DNA of 47,472 nt, taken from positions 1 through 47,472 of the forward strand of contig NZ_JASNNW010000014.1 in assembly GCF_030165005.1 (NCBI RefSeq), written 5' to 3'. Positions 19,218-26,214 of the stretch are shown piece after piece. Under the pieces are notes generated by a model. The model was not told the origin of the DNA. It saw only the letters and a list, made by a program, of their open reading frames with translations, and did no database searches. How positions within the stretch are numbered: position 1 is the stretch's first letter; each line of letters opens with the position of its first letter. Source of the stretch: Blastococcus capsensis (GTDB taxonomy: Bacteria; Actinomycetota; Actinomycetes; Mycobacteriales; Geodermatophilaceae). Position numbers and translations under genes: made by a program.

Positions 19218-20585
19218 ATGACCCGCGCTCCCACCGAGGCCCCCCGGGTGGCGGGGCCGGCGCCGCGGTCCCTCCGCCGGCGACCGGTGGCCGGCCTCCT
19301 GCTGGCCGTCCTCCTCGTGGCCGGAACCGCGCTCGTCGGGTGGCAGCTGACCCGTGACGGCGTGGTGCTCCACCTGCTCGGGGGATACGTGCTGCGGGGT
19401 GCCTGGGATCCCCTGCTGTCCGCGCGGGTGCTCCTCCCGGTGGCCGTCGCGCTCGCCGCCGTCCTCTGGGGGCCCGCGGCGGCCCGGACGGCGAGCTGGC
19501 GGGTGCTGCTGGCCGGCTCGGCCGCGGCCACGGCGGGCTGGGCGGTCTCCCTCGCGCTGGCCAGCGGCTGGGCCCGGCTGACCGAGCCACTGGGGAGCGT
19601 CTACGAGTACCCGCACGACGTCGGCCGGGTGGGCGGCGTCGGCGAGCTGCTGCGCACGTTCAACGACTCGGTCCTCGCCGACTCCGCCGATCCCTGGACG
19701 ACGCACGTGTCGGGGCACCCGCCTGGGGCGCTGCTCGCCTTCGTGCTGATCGACCGGGCCGGCCTGGGCGGCCTGGGCTGGGCCGCGGCGATGTGCATCG
19801 CCGCCGGGGCGCTGGCCGTGCCCGCGGTGCTGGTGACCGTGCGGTCGGTCGCGGGGGAGGGGACGGCGCGGACGGTCGCGCCCTTCCTCGTGCTCGCGCC
19901 CACCGCGCTGTGGGTGGCCACGAGCGCCGACGCGCTGTTCGCCGGGGTGTTCGCGTGGGGCGTCGCCCTGCTGGCCGGCGCGGCGGCGCCGAGGTGGGGG
20001 CGGGGCGCCGCCGCCCGGGCGCTGGGCGGGGGGCTGCTGCTCGGTCTGGCGCTGCACCTGTCCTTCGGGCTGGCGTCGCTGGGGCTGCTGGCCCTCGCCG
20101 TCGTCGTGGTCCACCGGCAGCGGCTCGGTTGGGGCGGGATCGTGCGGGTCCTGGCCGTCGCCGCCGTCGGCGTCGCCGTGGTCTTCGCGCTCTTCGCCGG
20201 GGGCGGCTACGACTGGTTCGAGGGGCTGTCGCTGACCGCCGAGCGGGTGCGGTCCGGCCCGTCCTACGCCGACCGGCCGCTGGCCTTCTTCCTCGTGGCC
20301 AACCTGGCCGCGGCGGCGGTGGCGGCGGGGCCCGCGGCGGTGGCCGGGCTGGCCTGCCTGCGCCGGGTCGGGCTGGCACTGGTTCCCCTGGCGGCGCTGG
20401 CCGGGATGCTGGTCAGCGACGTCACCGGGCTGGTCCGCGGGGAGACGGAGCGGATCTGGCTGCCCTTCACCGTGTGGCTGCCCGTCGCGGCGGCCTTCCT
20501 GCCGGTGCGGCAGCGCCGGTTCTGGCTCGTGCTGAGCGCCGTGACGGCGATCGCGGTGGAGGTGGCGGTCCGGACCGAGTGGTGA
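19218..20585 (+). CDS. Polytopic membrane protein, GT-C glycosyltransferase-like
   Basis: A 455-residue protein with about eleven to twelve hydrophobic helices spread along its length. Between the helices near residues 125 and 180 is a large loop with VYEYPHDVGRVGGVGELL and DPWTTHVSGHPPGALL. Acidic and histidine-rich first loops of this kind are a feature of GT-C enzymes that use polyprenyl-phosphate sugars. The match is to overall topology only, so the family is tentative. It is divergent from the GT2/DUF2064 operon and its stop is 10 bases from that of a convergent epimerase. A sugar-attachment role in the envelope is inferred from context. Confidence 0.7.
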   Translation: MTRAPTEAPRVAGPAPRSLRRRPVAGLLLAVLLVAGTALVGWQLTRDGVVLHLLGGYVLRGAWDPLLSARVLLPVAVALAAVLWGPAAARTASWRVLLAGSAAATAGWAVSLALASGWARLTEPLGSVYEYPHDVGRVGGVGELLRTFNDSVLADSADPWTTHVSGHPPGALLAFVLIDRAGLGGLGWAAAMCIAAGALAVPAVLVTVRSVAGEGTARTVAPFLVLAPTALWVATSADALFAGVFAWGVALLAGAAAPRWGRGAAARALGGGLLLGLALHLSFGLASLGLLALAVVVVHRQRLGWGGIVRVLAVAAVGVAVVFALFAGGGYDWFEGLSLTAERVRSGPSYADRPLAFFLVANLAAAAVAAGPAAVAGLACLRRVGLALVPLAALAGMLVSDVTGLVRGETERIWLPFTVWLPVAAAFLPVRQRRFWLVLSAVTAIAVEVAVRTEW

Positions 20586-20595
20586 CCGGCGCGGG

Positions 20596-21660
20596 TCAGA
20601 CCTTGGGGGCCGGGCGCAGGGGCGCGGTGGCGAATTCGCGCATGCCGTCCCGGAAGTCGACCTCGGCGCGGAACCCGAGCTCCGTCGCCGCCCGTGCCGG
20701 GCTGGCCACCACGTGCCGCACGTCGCCGAGCCGGTAGTCCCCGGTCACCACCGGGTCCGGCCCGCCGAAGGCGTCGGCCAGCGCCCGGGCCATGTCGCCC
20801 ACCGTGTGCGGCGTACCCGAGGCCACGTTGTAGGCCCGCAGCGTCGACTCCGGGGCCGGCGCCTCCAGCGCCCGCAGGTTCGCCGCCGCCACGTCGGAGA
20901 CGTGCACGAAGTCGCGCTGCTGGCCACCGTCCTCGAAGACGGCCGGGGCGCGGCCGGACTCCAGGGCGCTGCGGAAGATCGACGCGACGCCGGCGTACGG
21001 GGTGTCCCGTGGCATCCGGGGGCCGTACACGTTGTGGTACCGCAGCGCGACGACGCTGCCGCCGGTCATCCCCGCCCAGGCGGCCGAGAGATGCTCCTGG
21101 GCGAGCTTGGTGGCGGCGTAGGTGTTGCGCGGGTCGAGCACGGCATCCTCGGTGACCAGGTCCCAGCCCAGTTGCCGTGCGCAGTGCGGGCACGGCGGTT
21201 CGAAGCGTCCGGCGTCGAGATCGGCGCGTCGGCGCGGCGCCGCCGGCACCGGACCGTGGTCCGGGCAGGAGTAGCGGCCCTCGCCGTAGACGACCATGGA
21301 GCTGGCCAGCACCAGCCGGCCGACGTCTGCGCGGGCCATGGCGGCCAGCAGCACGGCGGTGCCCAGGTCGTTGATGCCCGCGTAGAGGGGCATGTCCTGC
21401 ACGTCGACGCCCAGGCCGACCATCGCGGCCTGGTGGCAGACCGCCTCGACGCCGTCGAGCGCACCGTCGACGGCCGCCGCATCGCGCACGTCACCGACCA
21501 GCAGCTCCACCCCGGGGGGGAGCGGCGGGCCGTCGGGATACGCCGGGTGGACGGCGGGCAGCAGCGCGTCGAGCACCCGCACCTCGTGGCCGGCGTCCCG
21601 GAAGGCGGAGACGACGGCGGAACCGATGAAGCCGGCACCGCCGGTGACGAGGACGCGCAC
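20596..21660 (-). CDS. NAD-dependent epimerase/dehydratase (extended SDR)
   Basis: A 354-residue extended short-chain dehydrogenase acting on nucleotide sugars. The N-terminus reads VRVLVTGGAGFIGSAVVSAF with the TGxxGxxG motif. The catalytic pair is in NTYAATKLAQ (YxxxK), and a serine appears in LASSMVVYGEG. RYHNVYGPRMPRDTPY is the substrate-loop region. A stretch with four cysteines (CPDHGP and PCPHCARQ) between the active-site Ser and Tyr regions is an uncommon insertion that could bind metal. GTG 21660 is supported by a TANNNT box 8 bases upstream. UDP-glucose 4-epimerase-like activity is possible but unproven. Confidence 0.88.
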   Translation of the reverse strand: MRVLVTGGAGFIGSAVVSAFRDAGHEVRVLDALLPAVHPAYPDGPPLPPGVELLVGDVRDAAAVDGALDGVEAVCHQAAMVGLGVDVQDMPLYAGINDLGTAVLLAAMARADVGRLVLASSMVVYGEGRYSCPDHGPVPAAPRRRADLDAGRFEPPCPHCARQLGWDLVTEDAVLDPRNTYAATKLAQEHLSAAWAGMTGGSVVALRYHNVYGPRMPRDTPYAGVASIFRSALESGRAPAVFEDGGQQRDFVHVSDVAAANLRALEAPAPESTLRAYNVASGTPHTVGDMARALADAFGGPDPVVTGDYRLGDVRHVVASPARAATELGFRAEVDFRDGMREFATAPLRPAPKV

Positions 21661-21668
21661 GAGCGGCG

Positions 21669-21674
21669 ACGCTA
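21669..21674 (-). promoter_or_regulatory. Probable -10 box, leaderless promoter of the epimerase gene
   Basis: TAGCGT on the minus strand, 8 bases before the GTG at 21660. Confidence 0.48.
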
Positions 21675-21766
21675 CTGGCGCCGGACCGGCGCCGCCGGTC
21701 GGGCGGTGGCGCCGGCGGCTCGCTGCCGGCTGGGCCGCACCGGCACGGCGGATGTCGGAGGCCGGC

Positions 21767-21784
21767 GCTACGTTCGCTACGTTC
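21767..21784 (+). promoter_or_regulatory. Duplicated -10 box upstream of tag
   Basis: The 9-base unit gctacgttc occurs twice in tandem (21767-21775 and 21776-21784), each holding TACGTT. The second box lies 6 bases before the GTG at 21790 and fits leaderless initiation. The first would give a leader of about 9 bases. Two alternative starts may be used. Confidence 0.45.
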
Positions 21785-21789
21785 GCCAC

Positions 21790-22344
21790 GTGGAGGACCG
21801 GAGGAGCCGGTGCGGCTGGGCGACGAGCGCCCCGGAGTACGTCCGCTACCACGACGAGGAGTGGGGCACGCCGTTGCGCGGCGACGACGCGCTGTTCGAG
21901 CGGCTCAGCCTGGAGGCGTTCCAGTCCGGTCTGGCGTGGATCACGATCCTGCGCAAGCGGCCCGCCTTCCGCGCCGCGTTCGCCGGCTTCTCCATCGACG
22001 CGGTGGCTGCCTTCACCACCGGGGACCAGGCCCGGCTCGTGGCGGACGTGGCCATCGTGCGCAACCGCGCCAAGATCGCCGCCGCCGTCACCAACGCACG
22101 GGCCGCCCAGCAGCTCCCGGAGGGCCTGTCCTACCTGCTGTGGTCCTTCGCGCCCACCGGACCGCGAGCCCGTCCGGCCACGCTCGCCGACGTCCCGGCG
22201 ACCAGCCCCGAGTCGGTGGCCATGGCACGGGCGCTCAAGCGGCGCGGTTTCGTCTTCGTCGGCCCCACCACGGCGTATGCGTTGATGCAGGCCACCGGCA
22301 TGGTGGACGACCACGTGGCCGGGTGCTTCCGGGCCACTGCTTGA
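21790..22344 (+). CDS. tag: DNA-3-methyladenine glycosylase I
   Basis: A 184-residue base-excision repair enzyme that removes 3-methyladenine from alkylated DNA. The zinc snap of Tag is intact: Cys8 and His21 at the N-terminus (CGW; YVRYHDEEWG) and His175 and Cys179 at the C-terminus (DDHVAGC). The helix-hairpin-helix core carries FVGPTTAYALMQATGMVDD. GTG 21790 follows two TACGTT boxes. The DUF3117 gene follows as in mycobacteria, where tag and that microprotein are neighbours. Its stop codon lies inside a 48-base repeat. Confidence 0.94.
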   Translation: MEDRRSRCGWATSAPEYVRYHDEEWGTPLRGDDALFERLSLEAFQSGLAWITILRKRPAFRAAFAGFSIDAVAAFTTGDQARLVADVAIVRNRAKIAAAVTNARAAQQLPEGLSYLLWSFAPTGPRARPATLADVPATSPESVAMARALKRRGFVFVGPTTAYALMQATGMVDDHVAGCFRATA

Positions 22345-22496
22345 GGACAGCCCCGGGAGCATCGCAGCGAGCGCCAGCGAGCGAGGAGCGGACCGGGGCG
22401 TGGATGGGGGCACCTCCCGCTTGCGGGGGACAGGCAGGCAGCACTGCCTGAGGACAGCCCCGGGAGCATCGCAGCGAGCGCCGGCGAGCGAGGAGC
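22342..22496. repeat. 48-bp direct repeats after tag, with hairpins between
   Basis: Nearly identical 48-base units lie at 22342-22389 and 22449-22496 (one A/G difference). Each begins tgaggacagccccgggagc and contains short gcgagc/agcgag motifs. Between them are the hairpins cccgc-tt-gcggg (22416-22427) and caggcag-gcagca-ctgcctg (22431-22450). The partial unit gaggagcggaccggggcg recurs near 22382 and 22530. The first unit includes the tag stop codon. The gap between tag and the DUF3117 gene (22345-22690) otherwise shows no gene. Confidence 0.85.
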
Positions 22497-22690
22497 CGAG
22501 CGACCGCGGAGGCGCCGTCGGCGTGGACGCGAGGAGCGGACCGGGGCGCGGAGCTGGCACGAAAGCGTGGCCCGGTGGACCTCGTGTTGGAGGACAGCCG
22601 CCCATACGGGATCATTGCTGCGGAGCTCACAGCATCGGACACCACGCGCCTGTTCACGAAGCAGGGGAGTGGCTGGCGAAGGAGGCACGC

Positions 22691-22858
22691 ATGGCGGCCA
22701 TGAAGCCGCGCACGGGTGAAGGTCCCCTCGAGGTCACCAAGGAAGGGCGCGGCCTGGTCATGCGCGTTCCGCTGGAAGGCGGCGGTCGCCTGGTGGTGGA
22801 GCTGTCGCCGGACGAGGCGGCCGCGCTGTCGGAGGCACTGAAGGGCGCGACCAGCTGA
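22691..22858 (+). CDS. DUF3117 microprotein
   Basis: A 55-residue protein, MAAMKPRTGEGPLEVTKEGR at the start, then alternating hydrophobic strands and a short helix ending in EALKGATS. The sequence is strongly typical of the actinobacterial DUF3117 family (Rv1211-type), which is nearly always about this length and of unknown function. The Shine-Dalgarno gaaggaggc stands 5-12 bases before the ATG. Position after tag and before the glgA/glgC region is the conserved mycobacterial order, although about 11 kb of extra genes intervene here. Confidence 0.9.
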   Translation: MAAMKPRTGEGPLEVTKEGRGLVMRVPLEGGGRLVVELSPDEAAALSEALKGATS

Positions 22859-22959
22859 ATCACTCCGGGGAACTGCCTCACGGCACCCCGTTCACGACGA
22901 CGCGGCCCCGGGGGGCGGCCCACCGCCCGCCGCCCGGGGGCCCGCGGTGGCGCGCCGGG

Positions 22960-23026
22960 GGCCCCCCCCCCCCCCCCCCCCTCCCCCCCCCCCCGCCCCC
23001 CCGGCCCCCCCCCCCCCCCCCCCCCC
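22960..23026. repeat. Internal poly-C tract
   Basis: Long C runs broken by a T and a few G lie in the non-coding gap between the DUF3117 gene and the convergent methyltransferase gene (22859-23089). It looks like the tract at the window start. It may be a base-calling or gap artefact, so continuity across this point deserves caution. The flanks contain GC-only sequence with several short inverted runs that could form stems. Confidence 0.75.
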
Positions 23027-23089
23027 GGGGCCCGCGTCGTTCCGAACCGGGCGCACCACCGGTGGTGGCCACCTGCCGACGGCGGCGGG

Positions 23090-23770
23090 TCAGCTGATCC
23101 CGGGAGTCGGGTCCCGGCGCAGCGCCGCGAACCAGCGGCCACCGTCCTCCCAGGACTCCGTCAGGCGCAGCCCGGCGCCGCCGGCCAGCTGCTGGATCGC
23201 GTCGCAGCCCACGTGCGCCCAGTCGAACCAGGCGCTGACCGCGCCGGCGCGCTCCAGGCGCAGCCGGGTGGTCCGCTGACCGACGCCGGGGCGCTCGGTC
23301 TCCACCAGCACCAGGCCACCGGGCGCCACCAGCGCTCTGCAGCGCCGCAGCAGCGCCGCCGGGTCTCCGCCGATGCCGATGTTGCCGTCGGCCAGCAGCG
23401 TGGTGCCCCAGAGGCCCTCGGCGACGACCGGCTCGAAGACCGATCGGCGGATGACCGTGGCTCCCGACCGGCGGGCCAGCCGGAGCGCGGTGGGCGAGAT
23501 GTCCAGGCCGAGTGCGTGCACCCCGCGGCGGGCCAGCTCGGCGGTCAGCCGGCCGGGGCCGCAGCCGACGTCCAGGACGGTGCCACGGCTGCGGGTGAGG
23601 AAGCCGCGGTCCACGTCGTCGGCCTCCCCGGTCCACCGGTCCAGGGCGTCGGCGAGCGAGTACGTCCGGCCGGCGGCGTCGCGCACCGACCACGGCTCGG
23701 GAGCGGGAGCATCACCGGTCCCGGTGGACTTCAGGGCCGCCGCGTAGAAGTCGGTGGCTGCAGGGGGCAT
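23090..23770 (-). CDS. Class I SAM-dependent methyltransferase
   Basis: A 226-residue Rossmann-like methyltransferase. Motif I is VLDVGCGPGRLTAELARRG at about 83-101, followed by LGLDISPTAL (motif II) and LVAPGGLVLVETER (post-IV region). The N-terminus MPPAATDFYAAALKSTGTG and PWSVRDAAGRTYSLADALDR match a group of small actinobacterial methyltransferases whose substrate is unknown. A ggag site lies 6-9 bases before the ATG at 23770. It is divergent from the 488-residue Rossmann protein at 23949, so the two may share a regulatory region. Confidence 0.87.
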   Translation of the reverse strand: MPPAATDFYAAALKSTGTGDAPAPEPWSVRDAAGRTYSLADALDRWTGEADDVDRGFLTRSRGTVLDVGCGPGRLTAELARRGVHALGLDISPTALRLARRSGATVIRRSVFEPVVAEGLWGTTLLADGNIGIGGDPAALLRRCRALVAPGGLVLVETERPGVGQRTTRLRLERAGAVSAWFDWAHVGCDAIQQLAGGAGLRLTESWEDGGRWFAALRRDPTPGIS

Positions 23771-23948
23771 GGCGGTCTCCGTTCCGGATGCACGGCGGCA
23801 GGGTGCGGTGACCGTGTGGCCCCGCCCATAGCCAGAATCGGAGGTGCTCAACCCAGTGGTGCGGTCGGTGCCCGTCCGGGCGGGCATGCTCCTGCCCTGG
23901 CCGATGGCTGGCCCGCCGGTGGAAGCTGGTCTGCGTGGGAAGGATCCG

Positions 23949-25415
23949 ATGAGCGAGCACGAGCAGGGTGTCTTGTTCCCCGCCGGACCGGACGGACGGC
24001 GCAGCACGGCGGCGCTCGGCCGCGCCGTCGTCGCGGACGCGCTGCGTCCCGTCGACGCCGCCGGGGCGCTGGCCGCCGAGCACGAGACCAACTGGCGGGC
24101 GGGCTACCTGACCCACTTCCGCCGGCTCGTGGAGGCCGGGCTGCCCTCGGCCGAGGGGGCGCGGTCCATCGCCGACTCGGGGCTGACCTCGCTGCACGCG
24201 CGCATGCGCGTGGTGGGCGCCGACGGCGAGACCGGACTGGACGCCCTGACCACCGCACCCGCCGGCCGGTCGCTGCACACCGCTGAGGTCACCGGCACCG
24301 CCGAACCCGAGCGGGAGCTCTCGCTGCCTTTCCACGGGGACCGGTTGCGCGGCGATGCGCTGCTGCGCCGGCTGGACCGCTGGGTCGAGGGCGGCGTCGT
24401 CGAGCCCTCGTGCGCAGAGGCGGTCCGTACCGTGGCCGCCCATCCCGAGTGGCTGTCGATCCCGGGCAGCACCGTCGTCGTGCTGGGCGCCGGCGCGGAG
24501 ATGGGGCCGCTGACCGCCCTGCTGCGCTGGGGTGCCCGGGTGGCCGGCGTGGACCTGCCGCGGGCGCCGCTGTGGGAGCGGGTGCTCGACACCGCCCGCG
24601 GCGGAGCCGGCACTCTCCTGGTGCCGATGGCCGAGCCTGGGGCAGCGGCCGATCCGCGCGGCGCGGGCGGTGACCTGATCGCCGAGGTGCCGGCGATCGC
24701 GAACTGGGCCGCCGAGTTGCCGGGGCGGCCGGTGCTCGGCAACTACGTCTACGCCGACGGCGCCACGAACGTGCGGGTGTCGACGGCCGTGGACGCGCTC
24801 ACCATGCGGCTCGCGCAGGCGCGGCCCGACGTCGCGCTGGCCTTCCTCGCGACGCCGACCGACGTCTTCGCCGTCCCCGCCGAGGCCGTCGAGCAGTCGG
24901 TGCGGGCCTACGCCGGCCGGTCCCGGTCGGCCAAGCTGCTCGGCCGGCCCCTGCGCACGGTGTCCGGCGGGCGGTTGCTGCGGCGCGCCTACGTGCCGGG
25001 CACCGACCCTGGGATCGCCGACAGCCTGGTCGCCCAGCAGGGCCCGAACTACGCGCTGGCCAAGCGCCTGCAGCGCTGGCGGGCGACGGTGGCGCGGGCG
25101 TCGGGCAGCACGGTGTCGATGAACGTGGCCCCGCCCACGCGCACCCGGTCGGTGCTCAAGAACCGGGCGCTGGCCGCGGCCTACGCCGGCGCGCACCGGT
25201 TCGGCGTCGAGATCTTCGAGCCGGCGACGGCCAACGTCCTCATGGCCGCTCTGCTGGTGCACGACCTGCACACCGGCGGCGGACCCGCGGGCGAGCACCC
25301 GTGGCAGGACGAGGCCCACGAGGCGGCGCACGGTGGCCTCTGGCGGGCCGCCTACGCGCCGCGCAGCGCGCTCGGGCTGGCGGCGCTGCTGGGCTACGGG
25401 GCCGCCCGGGCCTGA
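23949..25415 (+). CDS. Rossmann-fold protein of unknown function
   Basis: A 488-residue protein with a single clear dinucleotide-binding-like segment at about 177-202, VVVLGAGAEMGPLTALLRWG, followed by AGVDLPR. No transmembrane segments or other catalytic motif are recognised. The N-terminal 170 residues look helical (NWRAGYLTHFRRLVEAGLPS). A basic, serine-rich stretch occurs near 310-385. The Shine-Dalgarno ggaagga lies 4-10 bases before ATG 23949; the frame extends upstream but without protein-like character. A methyltransferase gene follows within 35 bases, and another is divergent. I do not recognise the family and suggest no activity. Confidence 0.72.
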   Translation: MSEHEQGVLFPAGPDGRRSTAALGRAVVADALRPVDAAGALAAEHETNWRAGYLTHFRRLVEAGLPSAEGARSIADSGLTSLHARMRVVGADGETGLDALTTAPAGRSLHTAEVTGTAEPERELSLPFHGDRLRGDALLRRLDRWVEGGVVEPSCAEAVRTVAAHPEWLSIPGSTVVVLGAGAEMGPLTALLRWGARVAGVDLPRAPLWERVLDTARGGAGTLLVPMAEPGAAADPRGAGGDLIAEVPAIANWAAELPGRPVLGNYVYADGATNVRVSTAVDALTMRLAQARPDVALAFLATPTDVFAVPAEAVEQSVRAYAGRSRSAKLLGRPLRTVSGGRLLRRAYVPGTDPGIADSLVAQQGPNYALAKRLQRWRATVARASGSTVSMNVAPPTRTRSVLKNRALAAAYAGAHRFGVEIFEPATANVLMAALLVHDLHTGGGPAGEHPWQDEAHEAAHGGLWRAAYAPRSALGLAALLGYGAARA

Positions 25416-25449
25416 CGCGACCGGCGGCCTGGTACTGGCCGACGTCCTG

Positions 25450-26214
25450 GTGCGGGCCTCGTACGAGGCGTTCGCCGGCTTCCACACCGGCCTCTACCGG
25501 GAGCTGGCCGCGGTGCTCGCCGGCGGGCCGGGGCGGCGCGACGTCGCCGAGCAGGGGGGCGTCATCGCGCGGATCTCGGCCGCCTTCGAGCCGTTCGTCG
25601 GCGACGTGCTGCGGGAGATCGTGGCCGAGGTGTCCCCGGGAAAGGTGCTCGACGTGGGCTGCGGCGCGGGGCTGCAGCTGGCCACCATGCTCGAGGCCGC
25701 ACCGGGAGCCGAGGGCGTCGGGGTGGACGTGGACGAGGCCGCCGCCACCCTGGCGCGGCGGACGCTGGACGAGCGGCACCTGGGCCGGCGGGGCCGGGTG
25801 CTGCGCACCGACGTCCGGGAGCTCACCGGCGAGGCGGCGGGGCCGTTCGACCTCGCGCTGATGGCGAACGTCGTCTACTACGTGCCGGTGGCGGAGCGGG
25901 CGGCGCTGCTGGCCGCGGTCGGAGCGCTGCTCGCGCCGGGAGCAACGCTCGTGGTCGTCACCACGGTGGCCACACCACAGTTGTCCAGCCGGCACTTCGA
26001 CCTGCTGCTGCGCGCCCAGGACGGGCAGATGTCGCTCCCGGACGCGGGCGCGCTGGGAACCGCGCTGCGGGCGGCCGGGCTGCGACCGGGGGAGCCGCGG
26101 CGGATCGCGCCGGGGGCCCCGCTGGTCGCGGTGGCTGCCACCCGACCCGTCCGGCAGTCAGGCCGGCCCGACCAGCCCGGCCACGATCTCCGCCGAGAGC
26201 CCGACCAGCGGTAG
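25450..26214 (+). CDS. Class I SAM-dependent methyltransferase
   Basis: About 254 residues with motif I VLDVGCGAGLQLATMLEAAP and a following GVGVDVDEAAATLA. LALMANVVYYVPVAERAALL is the motif IV region. The substrate is unknown. The start is uncertain: GTG 25450 is the first start after the upstream gene ends, while a GTG at 25333 would overlap that gene by 83 bases and add a stretch that looks like an out-of-frame shadow. The last 57 bases overlap the convergent desaturase gene, so both 3' ends share sequence. Adjacent desaturase and methyltransferase suggest a lipid or carotenoid tailoring role, which is inference. Confidence 0.8.
   Translation: MRASYEAFAGFHTGLYRELAAVLAGGPGRRDVAEQGGVIARISAAFEPFVGDVLREIVAEVSPGKVLDVGCGAGLQLATMLEAAPGAEGVGVDVDEAAATLARRTLDERHLGRRGRVLRTDVRELTGEAAGPFDLALMANVVYYVPVAERAALLAAVGALLAPGATLVVVTTVATPQLSSRHFDLLLRAQDGQMSLPDAGALGTALRAAGLRPGEPRRIAPGAPLVAVAATRPVRQSGRPDQPGHDLRREPDQR

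Noticed and set aside
25333..25449. A longer start for the second methyltransferase.
   Set aside because: It would overlap the previous gene by 83 bases, and the extra residues look like an out-of-frame shadow.
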